This document shows, piece after piece, positions 45,648 to 56,649 of a DNA stretch of 64,000 nt. The DNA is taken from the NCBI RefSeq assembly GCF_002878395.1, contig NC_061121.1, positions 43,623,093 to 43,687,092 on the forward strand, written 5' to 3'. Source of the stretch: Capsicum annuum (Eukaryota; Streptophyta; Magnoliopsida; Solanales; Solanaceae). Below the pieces are notes generated by a model that made no database searches, was not told the DNA's origin, and saw nothing but the letters and a program-made list of their open reading frames with translations. Numbering within the stretch: position 1 is the first letter of the stretch; every line of letters starts with the position of its first letter. The position numbers and the translations under genes were made by a program.

Positions 45648-46278
45648 CAAAAAAGGGGGAAAATTGTTAAGTCCTTAGTTTTGATGATTGATAAATTCAT
45701 AGTTTGGGACCTGTTCCCTGAAGCTTTTGTTATGATGACAAAGGCCTCTACGTATTAGGGAATAGTTTGGGCTCACCTATCGCTTTCACAGTCAACAGTC
45801 CAGCTGACACACGGTACAAAAGTTGGTGAAAAGTTGCTACCACCTTTTTGCCTCAACCAAGGAGATTGCTTCTAGGTTTTTTGTGTCACAATATATAATG
45901 CTCATCTTCCTCAACAAGAAAACTAGCACTTCCATTTACTCATAATTAAAGATCTTTCCACAGTGCTGCAGCACTGCAATCAAGGGTTGAAACTGTAACA
46001 GAGAACCTATTGTTCATCAAGTTATATCCTTACTTCCTTGTTATAGTTGAGTTTTTTGTATTTTGTACTTAAATGCTTCCCGACACTTGCTTATGATTGT
46101 AGTAGGTATGTGGTGTGACTGTCTCTTGAAAATCATCTAGAGTTAGGTGATTGTCCAAGTTAGAGTTCAGTTAGAGTTAGCTGGAGGTGGAAGCAGGAGA
46201 GTTACTACTTGGTTTTCGTGTAATAGAGTTATTGATAGGAAACAAAGGATTAGGAGGTTAATCCTTGGAGTTTGTATT
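45648..46278 (+). repeat. purine tract and truncated 3' LTR of element 2
   Basis: AAAAAAGGGGGAAAATT (45648-45664) is followed by TGTTAAGTCCTTAGTTTTGATGATT at 45665. The LTR matches the 5' copy until ...CTTGGAGTTTGTATT at 46278, where it stops about 215 bases short of the expected end and TRIM-like sequence follows. Confidence 0.88.
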
Positions 46279-46306
46279 AGGCACAAAAAGGTGGTAGCAA
46301 CTTATA

Positions 46307-46530
46307 TGGTATCAGAGCCAGGTCCATACCAATTTATTCATCGATGTTGGACCCCTATATTATATTGTCCATGCTCCAGTTAACAAGGTCTGAGCGTGCG
46401 AGGGAGTGTTAAGACTCCCACATCAGACGAAAAAGAATGGGTACTTGGTTTCCTTATATGAACTTCGGCTATCCTCCCTAACGAACTAGCTTTTGGGGTT
46501 GAGTTAGACTCAATATCCATTTCTTTATAA
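46307..46530 (+). mobile_element. TRIM-like element relic
   Basis: TGGTATCAGAGCCAGG (46307, PBS type), then ...GAGCGTGCGAGGGAG and an LTR-like TGTTAAGACTCCCACATCAGAC (46407) to ...CATTTCTTTATAA (46530). This is the same plan and sequence as the intact TRIM-like element at 58909-59440, but its left LTR is missing. Confidence 0.75.
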
Positions 46531-46831
46531 AACTTACCAGTGCATCTAGTAGTTGTTTATCCAACTTATTAATAGTAGAACTCACCATAGCTTTCTGTTG
46601 TTTATTACTGCACGACTTGATTGACAACAATTCCACTTTTGATTGTGTTGAAGTCTCACATTGATCAATTAAATTTCCAGCTACGAGTGCAGCATTCGAA
46701 GTCCTAGTTTTCACCCCTTGATCTTTCGTTACAGGTGAAAGTTGGATTCCAAGTATTCCAGCAGAAGATGCAACAATATTATATGTAGCGGCTACACCTT
46801 GTATTCCACAAGGCACAACAATACTCGTCAT
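46478..46831 (-). pseudogene. unidentified minus-strand ORF ending in TRIM sequence
   Basis: A 117-codon open frame (MTSIVVPCGIQGVAATYN...). I do not recognise the family. Upstream in the same frame sense it seems to continue (SNSSATKFDLNSHAVVFVPF) toward 46890. The last ten codons (LTQPQKLVR and stop) come from the antisense TRIM LTR. It could be the tail of a host gene cut by the TRIM, or chance. Confidence 0.35.
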
Positions 46832-47729
46832 CCCAAAAGGAACAAAGACAACTGCATGAGAATTTAAGTCGAATTTTGTGGCACTTGAGTTGGACTGGTA
46901 ACATGTAAATACCTTATATCGCCAAATTGTTTCCTCCTCATCACCGTAGTTTAGTCTTCAGCAACATTTTCGTTACCTCATCACCAAAAAAAAAAACGTA
47001 CATAAGAAGAATGAGTATGCGGTTATGGCTCTCCACAAGACAATAACTATACAGTTTATGCGAAATATATTCCAAACCCGACTGGATCACCTCGGAATCT
47101 AACCAAATTTCGCAGACAAGTCCCAAATAGCTATCCCGAGCTACCAGAAGTCTCAGACCATGATTTGGACTTCTAAAACTAAAAATGATTGGGCTATCAC
47201 AATGTTCTATTCTATTCTGTCCCTGCATTGTAAAATCTATACGTTAGTTCATTGCCTTCTAGGGAGCTGCCAAGGCTAGTTATGAAGCAAGATGCATTGG
47301 TTCACCTGGTCGTATCATGTAGAGCTCTATGTGTTCGTATCAACTTGACACAGCAGAAGAAAATTGACAGAGTGGCATTGTCCAATATAATCAGCATATT
47401 ACATTTCCATGGTTCTCAATCTGTTTGAAGGAGGACGAATAAGCATTATGAAAAGATACTACTTGATCGCTATACTAATTAACAAGTCCACCAATAAAGT
47501 AGTCCATCGAGGAAAATACGTTTTTTATAGAAAAATCAACAGGAAGAAGAGTTTCCGGGGATTAATTCCGTTTCTATTCAGGATTAGGTTTCTAGAGTTA
47601 GAATCTCCATCGTTTGCCTGCCCTCATAGATAAAAATATAAAGCAGTTTGTATTTTTCCATGACCATATCAGAACCGAGATGCAAGCTACAATTGTGTCG
47701 TTATTAGAAAGATTGCAGGGGTTTCATCT
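46832..47729. other. unidentified region, possible remnant of a host gene
   Basis: Non-repetitive-looking sequence with short open pieces on both strands (46941-47228 minus, 95 codons; 47409-47633 plus, 74 codons, basic). Neither matches a family I know. It is bounded by the TRIM relic and the next copia element. Confidence 0.35.
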
Positions 47730-48070
47730 TGTTAAAAGTCGCTTTAAGGAATAATGAAAACGATTTATTTTTTAATTTTCTCCCTTTTTTTTTTTTTTAC
47801 ATACAACTCCTAGTCAAATTGGGATTCCTATTTTTGGTAGGAAACTGATTAGTTATTATTTTTGGTAGCAAATAGTTTTTTTAATGGTAAGTTTAATCTA
47901 TTTTTTTGTTATAATAGCACTATTTAAGGAGGAATTGATGATCAATAATATGTAGTTTTTACCAAAAAGAAAATTAAGCGTCTCTCCTCTTCTAACTCAT
48001 CTCGATTTTCAATTTTTAACTGTATTAAAACCAGCAATTGGTATCTAGAGCTATTTTTCTTGAGGGGCCT

Positions 48071-48673
48071 ATGAGTGAAGAGATGGCTTCTAAAAATAGT
48101 TTTTCACGAATAGCTCCATCTGTTTTTTATGGTGAAAATTATCAATTATAGGCTGTGAGAATGAAAACTTACTTGGAGGCTCTTGATCTATTGGAAGCTA
48201 TGGAAGAGGATTATGAAATTAATCCACTGCCAAATAAACCCACCATAGCCCAAATCAAGAGTCACAAGGAAAAGAAAACCACGAAGTCCAAGGCAAAGGC
48301 AACTTTATTTGCTTCTGTTTCAACAACTATTTTTACAAGAATTATGTCTCTCACATCACCAAAAGGAATTTGGGATTATCTGAAGAAAGAATATGTTGGA
48401 GATGAAAGAATTCGAGGAATGCAAGTACTGAATTTAATAAGAGAATTCGAGTTGCAGAGAATGAAAGACTCCGAGACAATTAAAGAGTACTCGGACAGAT
48501 TACTTGGCATTGTTAACAAGGTAAGATTACTAGGCACTGAATTTAAAGATTCAAGAATTGTTGAAAAAATTCTTGTTACAGTGCTCGAAAGATTTGAAGC
48601 ATGTATAACTACCTTGAAAAATACACAAGATCTGTCCAAGATTACTTTGGCAGAGTTGTTAAATTCTTTTTAG
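48071..48673 (+). pseudogene. gag of copia derivative 1
   Basis: It starts at ATG 48071 (MSEEMASKNSFSRIAPSVF). One TAG at 48149-48151 falls in the NYQ(x)WA motif, where the related element at 56.7 kb has Trp. The remaining 172 codons are open (EALDLLEAMEEDYEINPLPN, SPKGIWDYLKKEYVGDERI, MQVLNLIREFELQRMKDSET). It ends at TAG 48671-48673, where the relative has CAG (Gln) in LQALEQRR. So two single transitions separate it from an open gag. Confidence 0.9.
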
Positions 48674-48779
48674 GCACTGGAACAAAGAAAACTTTGAGGA
48701 AAGATGGTACAGTTGAAGGAGCCTTAGTAGCCAACCACAAAACTTAAAAAAGGGGTAAAAATTTAAAAAAAATTACCCA

Positions 48780-49532
48780 CCTTGTGAGCACTGTGGAAAA
48801 ATGGGTCATCCACTATATAGATGTAGGAAAAGGCCAGACGCGAAGTGCATCAAGTGCAATCAACTTAGCCATGAAGCAGTGATTTGCAAAAGCAAATTTG
48901 AAAACCATGAAGCAGATGCACGTGTGGACAATGAAGAAGAAGAACATTTTTTTGTTGCAAGATGTATCTCAAGTAAGGTTTCAATAAATAGTTGGTTGAT
49001 TGATAGCAGTTGCACCAACCATATGACTTATAACAAGAGTTTATTTAAAGAATTAAAGCCTACTGAAATATCCAAAGTTAGGATTGGAAATGGTGGCCAG
49101 ATTCTTGTTGAAGGAAAGGGAACTATTTTCATCAAAATAAGTTCAGGTAATAAAGCAATTTCAGATATTCTTTATGTACCGGATATTTATCAAAAGTTGT
49201 TGAGTATTTGTCAGTTGGTAGAAAAAGGATACAAAGTATCCTTTAAGGATAAACATTGTTTCATCAATGATGGTGCTGGAAAAAAAGTTTTAAACATGAA
49301 GATGAGAGGAAAACATTTCTTATTTGATTCAATGGAAGATGTTTATGTAGAACATGAAAAAGATCATAGGCTGAAAAAATTAGAAGATAATCCTCTAATT
49401 GAAAAGCACAAGCAATATGTGAACCTGCTAGGTCTAAAGGAACTTTCAATATCCCTAAAGGAATTGAAGCTAAGGAGGAGTTATCTATGTTTCAAAAAAA
49501 TAAAACAGGTAAGTTTAAATTCAAAATGTTAA
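48780..49532 (+). pseudogene. zinc knuckle, protease and truncated pol of copia derivative 1
   Basis: CEHCGKMGHPLYRC-type knuckle (48787-48828) and a second CIKCNQLSHEAVIC (48848-48889). Then comes protease WLIDSSCTNHMTYNKSLFKEL (about 48992-49055), followed by the protease body (GKGTIFIKISSG, LYVPDIYQKLLSI). After about 49330 the frame passes into a short pre-integrase scrap and, across the deletion, into RT-start-like sequence. It ends at TAA 49530-49532. Confidence 0.85.
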
Positions 49533-50383
49533 CGAAGAAGGAACATATGCCAAAAGGATTTAATAGTCAAGGGTTGTATTCAAGACAAGAAGTGAATCTA
49601 ATTTACTACAAGCCAAAAGATGAATCTGCAGATTTATTCACAATGGCACTTTCGGTTATCAAGTGTGGAGATCTCGAGACAGAAGATCAAAATTTTCCAG
49701 TTCCTAAAGCAAGGAGGAGTGTTAAAAGTTGCTTTAAGGAAGAATGCACGCGATTTATTTTTAATTTTACATACAACTCCTACTCAAATTGGGATTCCTA
49801 TTTTTGGTAGAAAACAGATTAGTTATTATTTTTGGTAGCAAATACGCTTTCTTTTATGGTAAGTTTAATCTATTTTTGGTTGTAATAGCACTATTTAAGG
49901 AGGAGTTGGTGATCAATAATGTGTATCTTTTTCCAGAAAAGAAAAATAAACTTCTCTGTGTCTCTCCTCTTCTAACTCATCTCAATTTTCAGTTTTTAAA
50001 TATATTAAAACCAACATATCTCCCCAGTAGTAACATTGTATAGAAAACTGTTAGCAACGTGACCAGCTTTGTGGTCAGTCAATAGTTAGCTTGTTGCATT
50101 TATTATAGGAGTCAATAAGTAGTTTCCTAGTTTTTAGGCTGCAGGAGTAGTAGAGTCAGTATTGGATTCAGAATTATTAGGAATAAATAAACGTGTTGTT
50201 TAGTGGTTTTTATCTTATTTAAGGACTCTTGTAATTTCACAATCATAACTAGAATACAGAGAAAATTTTCACACTTGCGGAGTCTCTTTATTTTCATTGT
50301 TTCTGCAGTTTATTTTTCTATTATTTGGTATCCGAGCCAGAAAAAGATTTTTTCCTTTTTGGAGTACTATTGCAGCAACAAAA

Positions 50384-51230
50384 CAATGACAACTGAAAAT
50401 TTTGTTCAGCCTGCTATTCCGCGTTTCGATGGACATTACGACCATTGGAGTATGTTGATGGAGAACTTTCTTAGTTCCAAAGAGTTTTGATCAGTTGTGA
50501 GTATTGGCGTGCAAGAGCCAGCCACTGGTACTGCCTTGTCGGAAGTACAAAAGGCAGAGTTGGATAATCTAAGGTTAAAGGATCTCAAAGCGAAGAATTA
50601 CCTTTTTCAGGCTATTGATTGCTCAATACTGGAAACAATTCGTTGCAAGGATACTTCTAAACAAATATGGGATTCCATGAAGAATAAGTATCAAGGAACG
50701 GCGAAGGCGAAATGAGTGCAGCTTCAAGCACCTCTAGTGAGTTCGAGGCTCTACGTATGCAAGGTGGTGAGTAGGTAACAAATTTCTCTAAGGTTTTGGC
50801 TATAGCAAATAAAATGTGAATTCATGCAGAAAAACTAGAGTATGTTACCATCATTAAGAAAATACTTTGCTAGATGACTGCAAAGTTTAATTATATTGTC
50901 TGCTCCATTAAAGAATCCAAAGATGTTGATGCTCTTTCTATTGACGAGGTTCAAGGCTCTTTGTTGGTTCATGAGCAGAAAATAAACCAACAAGACAAGA
51001 ATAAAGTAGCATTGAAGGTAGTGATGTCTTCAAAAGGAAGAGATCCAGAGAAAGACAAAGAAAGACAAATGGAAAGGAAAAATTGTCACCAGAAAGTGGA
51101 GAAAAACAAAGCTGGTGATTCCCAGGAAAAGGAAAAAAGACGTGACAAGTCTCAAGTTGAATGTTATTGATGCCATCAATTTTGACACTACCGATCTGAG
51201 TGTCGTACCAATTTAAGTAAGAATCGTGGT
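50384..51230 (+). pseudogene. gag of the copia element at 50-54.7 kb
   Basis: MTTENFVQPAIPRFDGHYDH (50384-) begins a UBN2-type gag. TGA at 50488-50490 replaces an expected Trp. KAKNYLFQAIDCSILETI and TSKQIWDSMKNKYQGTAKAK follow. A frame change near 50715 and a TAG in the IxKILxxM region interrupt it, then it is open again 50874-51170. The zinc knuckle (about 51162-51203) reads CYxCHQFxHYRSEC with TGA at 51168-51170 and 51183-51185 in the two x positions. Confidence 0.88.
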
Positions 51231-51329
51231 GGCAGATCTATTTTTGCAGCAAGAAAGGAAGACGCGGAAACAAAGAAAGAAGAAGAGGAGGTTTCACTTT
51301 TGATGGCGTATACTTTCAAAGAGAAAGTT

Positions 51330-52303
51330 TCCACTAATTTATGATATCTTGATTCCAGCTGTAGTAATCACATGTCTGGGAAGAAAGAGGCATTCTCAGA
51401 GTTAGATGAAACTTTCCAAGATACCGTTAGATTTGTAGATAATTCAGTGGTCTCTTCCCAGGCAAAAGGAAAGGTACAAGTTTCAACCAAAAACAACTCC
51501 ATTCATACCATAGGTGATGTGTTTTATGTCCCTGTGTTGAAGACAAATTTCTTAAGTGTCGGGCGGCTTCAAAAAAAGGGATATGAACTTAATATCAAGG
51601 GTGGAGTTTGTAAGATACAAGATACTCATTTGGATTTAATTGCACAGGTTAACATGTTATCAAATCGATTGTTTCCTTCGTATCTTCACAACTCCATAAA
51701 ATCTTGTCTTTCTGCCAAAGTGAAAGAGGATAACTGGAAGTGGCATTTTTGTTATGGGCATTTAAATTTTGAAAGCTTAAAGTTCTTAAAGCAAAAATAG
51801 TTGGTGTTGGGTCTTCCACAGCTTGAATCTCCTGATGAAGTATGTGAAGAGTGTGTAGTTAGCAAGCAACATCATGAAACATTTCCAACAGAAAAGTCTT
51901 GGAGGGAAAATAAGGTGTTAGAGTTGGTGCACTCAGATATTTGTGGTCCAATAAGTCCTACGTCTAATGGAGGTAAATGCTATTTCATTAGCTTCATTGA
52001 TGATTATAGCAGAAATAGGTCTATTTCTTAAGAGAAAAATCAGAAGCATTTGAAACTTTTAAGAAGTTTAAAGTGTTTGTTGAAAATGAAGTTGGTTGTC
52101 AAATTAAATGTTTGCGGACTGATCGGGGTGGCGAATACAACTCACTAGAATTTGTAGAATTTTGTGAGAAGCATCGAATCAAAAGGCATCTTATGGCAGC
52201 CTACACACCTCAACAGAATGGTGTGTGTGAAATAAAAAATCGCACAATTCTTGATATGGTGCGTAGTCTTTTGAAGAGAAGTGGCTTACCAAGAAACTTT
52301 TAG
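51330..52303 (+). pseudogene. protease and integrase of the copia element at 50-54.7 kb
   Basis: Protease YLDSSCSNHMSG lies at about 51345-51380, preceded by a TGA. The protease body and pre-integrase domain are open in 51372-51800 (DVFYVPVLKTNFLSVGRL, WKWHFCYGHLNFESL). Integrase shows LVHSDICGPISP (Asp, about 51930), RTDRGGEYNSLEF (Asp, about 52115) and NGVCEIKNRTILDMVR, where the catalytic-region VERKNRT has become CEIKNRT although the Glu is kept. TAG at 51798-51800 and 52301-52303 (Trp expected after RNF) and TAA near 52030 break it. Confidence 0.9.
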
Positions 52304-53751
52304 GCAAAAGCAATTCATTGGAGTGTTCATATATTGAATAGATGTCCTACTAGCTCTATTCAAAATACGACACCTCATGAATCTTGGAGCAGGCGTAAAC
52401 CAAATGTTAAGTACTTTTAGATTTTTGGGTGTATAGCATATGCCCATATTTCAAATGCTACAAGGAAAAAGTTGGACGATAAAGGTCACAAATGCATTTT
52501 TCTTGGTGTTGATGACAAATGAAAAGCTTATCACTTGTTCAATCCTATTACCAAGAAAATTGTTATTATTCGAGATGTTATTTTTGATGCAGAAGCAATC
52601 TGGAATTGGAGCGACAATAGTTCGCTTGAACGTATTCCATTTTCTATTGAAGAAGAAGAAGAACCAGAACGATCTTTGGAGATTAGTTCACAAGCAAGTC
52701 CTACAGTACAAGATGCTGGAGGTGTTGAACATAAATCAGTGATGCTCAGTTCAACAGTAAACGTCCTCAATGTAGCAGAGGTGCACCGAGTTGGATGGAA
52801 GATTATGAGGTGTATGGGATCAGTAAATCTAGAAATATAGTCAGTCATTTTTCTTTATTTGCAGATTGTGATCCTATATCTTTTACTAATGTCGTCAAAG
52901 ATCGAAAGTGGCAGCAAGCCATGGATGAGGAGATTAGATCAATTGAAAGAAATGATACCTGGGAGTTGACAAATCTTCCAGAAAATCAAAAAATCATCGG
53001 TGTCCAATGAGTTTATAAAATAAAGTTGAAGGAAAACAGAGAGGTCGACAAGTTTAAAGCCCGCTTAGTAGCAAAAGGCTATAAGCAAGAATATGGTGTT
53101 GACGATGAAGAGTTGTTTGCTCCCATTGCTCGATTAGATACCATAAGATTGGTGATTGCTTTGGCTGCTCAAAATGCTTGAAAAATCTTCCAGCTGGACG
53201 TGAAGTCTGCCTTACTACATGGTGAACTACAAGAAAAGGTATTTATCGGACAACCTCCTGGCTATGTGAAATTTGGTGATGAGAATAAAGTGTTTAGATT
53301 GAAAAAGGCTCTGTATGGACTAAAACAAGCTCCAAGAGCTTGGTATAGTTATATAGATACTTATTCTTTAAAGGAGGGATTTCGAAAGTGTCCATATGGA
53401 TATGCTCTTTATATAAAACAGAAGGGGGTAGGGGTTTTAATGGTGTGTTTATATGTGGATGACTTAATTTATACCGGAAGTAATCTGCCCATGATTGAGA
53501 ATTTTAAGAAGTCCGTGATGGTTGAGTTTGACATATCGGATTTAGGTATGATGCATTATTTTCTTGGTCTAGAAGTGAATCAATCTGTTGATGGCATTTT
53601 TATTTTTCAAAAGAAATATGTGCAAGATATTCTGGAAAGATTCCAAATGAAAAACTGGAACACTGTGAGCACACTAATGGAGAAGGGTCTGAAGTCATCA
53701 AAGAGCCTGAAGGAAGAAAAGTGGACAACACTTTATACAAACAAATTGTGA
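52304..53751 (+). pseudogene. integrase tail and reverse transcriptase of the copia element
   Basis: The integrase tail (FGCIAYAHISNATRKKLDDKGHKCIFLG, about 52424-52505) and an acidic linker (EEEEEPERSLE) lead into RT: KWQQAMDEEIRSIERNDTWEL (52907-52970), [37 protein letters not shown] and LYVDDLIYTGSN (about 53446-53485). TGA at 53008-53010 (KWVYK position) and 53179-53181 replace Trp. The open piece 53200-53751 covers the palm domain. A frameshift lies in the linker near 52760. Confidence 0.92.
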
Positions 53752-54395
53752 AAAGTTTGATGTACTTGACGGCAACAAGGCCTGATGTTATGCACGTTGT
53801 ACGTCTCATTAGTAGGTTCATGGAGAGTCCAAAAGAAATGCATCTACAAGCTTCTTAGAGGATTCTGCGATACTTGAATGGTACCAGTGACTTTGGAATT
53901 TTTTATCAGATGAAAGCAGCTGGACATTTGGTTGGTTACACTGATAGTGACTATGCTGGAGATCTTGAAGACAGGAAAAGTACATTGGGATATGCTTTTA
54001 TGTTGGGGTCTGAAGTTATTTCTTGGTCTTCAAAAAAGCAACCTATTGTTACTTTATCAACCACAGAGGAGTATGTTACTGCAGCTTCATGCGCTTGTCA
54101 AGCTATTTGGTTGAGGAACATCCTTGAAGAACTTCATTTTAAGCAAGAAGGACCAATGCCAATCTATTGTGATAATACTTCGGTGATTAAATCTTTCAAA
54201 GAATCCAGTTGAACATAGACGGAGTAAGCATACAGATGTGAAGTATCAGTTCTTGCGTGATCTAACTAAAGATGCAAAGATTAGTCTTATCTATTGCAGA
54301 AGTGAAGAGCAGGTCGCAGACATATTCACAAAGCCCTTGAAACCAGTGTCATTTCTAAAGCTACGTGATCAACTTGGTGTTTGCAAATTAAATTG
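53752..54395 (+). pseudogene. RNase H of the copia element at 50-54.7 kb
   Basis: SLMYLTATRPDVMHVVRLISRFM (about 53755-53825), then the open piece 53874-54212: [54 protein letters not shown]. Beyond a one-base shift near 54205, HRRSKHTDVKYQFLRD and ADIFTKPLKPVSFLKLRDQLGVC lead to a stop at about 54395. Domain length and order are normal. Confidence 0.9.
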
Positions 54396-54681
54396 AAAGT
54401 TGTTTCAGTTTAAGGGAGGGAATGTTAGCAACGTGACAAGCTTTGTGGTCAGTCAGTAATTAGTTTGTTGCATTTATTTAGGAGTCAATAAGTAGTTTCC
54501 TAGTCTTTAGGTTGCAGGAGTAGTGGAGCCAGTATTAGATTCAACGTGTTGTTTAGTGGTTTTTATCTTATTTAAGGACTCTTGTAATTTCACATTCATA
54601 ACTGAAATACAGAGAAAATTTTCACACTTGCAGAGTCTCTTTCTTTTCATAGCTGCTGCAGTTTATTTTTCTATCAGAAAC

Positions 54682-56193
54682 TTGAGACCTATCCTTATAA
54701 GACAACAAGCAATGATTTGAGAAGATAATAATCTTCGACAATCCTGTGTCTGAATAATGATGAGGAGCTAGTTGTAAAGAAAATCCTAATTCATGTGTTC
54801 TTGGTAAGACAGGAGGAACAATAAGCAGTTCAATCATGAAAAGGTGTGTGGCTGAGGGACCATGAACAATGTGAGACTAGGCAAATTTGGGATCCTTCCA
54901 TATCAAAGCGTTCCAAGCTATAGAAACATAGTTGAACAGTGACGTCCTATTGACTCTTCCGACTTCAGAGATGAGAAGTTCACCTCCAGAAGACATGAAC
55001 ATGTATATAAGCCAACTACATTGTGGAAAAAGCTGATTTGGCATTTACCCTTGGAGGACAGATATACATATATAAACACATATATACATAAAGCACCACT
55101 TGATACCACAAGGTCTTTATGAAATTTAACTCTGATGATCCCAAATTGGAAAAAGCTGCCACCTTGCAGATTGAAGCGGAAATGAGTGACACGACAGAAC
55201 ATGTTTTAGCAACACCTATCTCTACTAGTGCCCCATTTACGTTGGCCCTCCCCTATAATCGTTTACCGTTGACACTATTAGGTTCGAAATTGAGAGAGTA
55301 TCATGCGGAAGCTTTTAGTTTGTAAATCATAAAGACGATAATTCAGACAACAAATAAAAGTATACTAAAACATAATATTATTGATATGATTTAGCCAAAT
55401 TGGCCTACATATTAAAAACTAAATCAAAAAATATAAAAACTATTTGAGAAAAAAATTCCCCAACTCTTAAAAGAGTTCATTATAGATACTATTGTGTTAT
55501 GGCTTGAGAGATCTTCTATTTATAGAGATACAAAACCCTTCCTTTAAGAAAGAAAAAACCTAAAAAGAAGATCTTTTCAAAACAAGGACACTTTTTTCCA
55601 TCAAGAAAAGTAATTCTAATTCTGGTAGAAAATCGGGTAAAGTAGAAAAATTCAGGGCAAATCCTAACAGTCACATGTTAGACGTTTTGTTGAGAATATT
55701 ATCCCATTATCATTTGTTGATGATGAAAATCAAATTAAACGAGAGAAATCAAGATTTGTTTGTTCGTTTTGTGTTCCTCAATTGTTTTGGACCAATTTTT
55801 ATCGTGAGATACATAACTAAACTTATTATCACAGCATGATACTTTTGGTGATAAATTGTTGTGCCATCCCAACTCTTGAATTTGTAATAAGAAGAGTCTC
55901 TTTATTTTCCTATTGAGTATCCTATTAAAAATCTTGACGATTGCTCAAAGGAAGACTTGTAGAAACGAGAGGAAAAAATGAGATAAAGTATATTTTTTGA
56001 AGTCGTTCATTGAAGATCATACAATATCTTTCTATGTGCCCTTATTATATAGCAAGAATAATTAATTATTGTTGTTTAAAAGTCAATCTATTCATGAGTC
56101 TTGATAAATATTCTTGCTTGCTCACTAATAGATTGACTAATTAATCTGCTATGGTTCATCATGTTTTACATAGGCTTGCTTTCGGTTGAAGTA
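54682..56193. other. unassigned stretch between copia elements
   Basis: The first 650 bases continue the target into which the copia element was inserted. The minus strand has short open pieces (55202-54918 and 54837-54622), and the plus strand one at 55119-55325 (MKFNSDDPKLEKAATLQIEA). I recognise none of them. From about 55330 the sequence is AT-rich without a gene. It may be part of the same lost host gene as 46.5-47.7 kb. Confidence 0.35.
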
Positions 56194-56649
56194 TGTTAAG
56201 ATTAGTGCCTCAAGAGCTGCAGATTAGTTGTACTAGCTGCTGAAATTCAGCTTACAGCTTTAAAGTTGGATTAAGCTTAGGTAAATAAGGCTGCAATCAT
56301 GCACAATCTGATTTTATAACAGCTACTAATCTTTAGGCAATAATGTTAGAGATATGATAGCTTATTTTACTCCTTTAATTAAGATTTTTCAGTTATGATT
56401 TTGTGTATAAATGTGGCAGTGAGTGATTTCAATAAGCAATGAAATAAACAAAAATTTTCTGCTCTCTCTTCTTAATTCAACATCTGTTGTTTTTTCCTTT
56501 ATACAGATTAAGTTCTGTTCTTTCTTTCCAACAAATTGGTATCAAGAGTAGTGTCACCTTGAGGGACCTGTGAGAAGAGAGTGAATAAAAACTACAAGTT
56601 CTTTCTATATGGCCATTTTTAAGCTGTTATCTTAAATAGCTTATAGAAA

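Larger units (their letters stand above)
38876..46278 (+). mobile_element. Sirevirus-like copia element 2, with a plastid insert
   Basis: The 5' LTR (38876-39665) is followed by PBS TGGTAACAGAGCG (39668), gag, a zinc-knuckle remnant, protease, integrase, RT, RNase H, a purine tract and a 3' LTR broken off at 46278. The integrase is interrupted by a fragment of plastid ndhF (about 42650-43117). No env-like ORF follows RNase H, unlike element 1. Many stops are present. No TSD can be confirmed because the right end is lost; the five bases before it are AAGGA. Confidence 0.9.
47730..50016 (+). mobile_element. non-autonomous copia derivative 1 (gag and protease kept)
   Basis: 2,287 bp. LTRs at 47730-48036 (307 bp) and 49720-50016 (297 bp) both begin TGTTAAAAGT(C/T)GCTTTAAGGA. 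PBS TTGGTATCTAGAGC (about 48038) and purine tract AAGGAGGAG (49711-49719) are in place. Flanks CATCT (47725-47729) and TATCT (50017-50021) look like a TSD with one change. Inside are gag, zinc knuckles and protease, a scrap of RT start (ELSMFQKNKT) and the last RNase H codons. Integrase and nearly all RT are gone. This is the TR-GAG type of plan. It would need enzymes from a partner element. Confidence 0.88.
50049..54676 (+). mobile_element. full-length Ty1/copia element, stop-ridden
   Basis: 4,628 bp with LTRs 50049-50323 (275 bp) and 54423-54676 (254 bp), both starting TGTTAGCAACGTGAC. PBS TTGGTATCCGAGCC (50325) and purine tract AAGGGAGGGAA (about 54412-54422) are present. Flanks AAAAC (50044-50048) and GAAAC (54677-54681) are a TSD with one change. 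It sits only 32 bases from the right end of copia derivative 1. All domains are present in order, but stops occur in each. Confidence 0.93.

Noticed and set aside
55330..56193. Possible endogenous pararetrovirus leader (AT-rich with TATTTATAGAGAT and A-rich blocks)
   Set aside because: No viral coding motif is visible nearby, and general composition is not enough to support the call.
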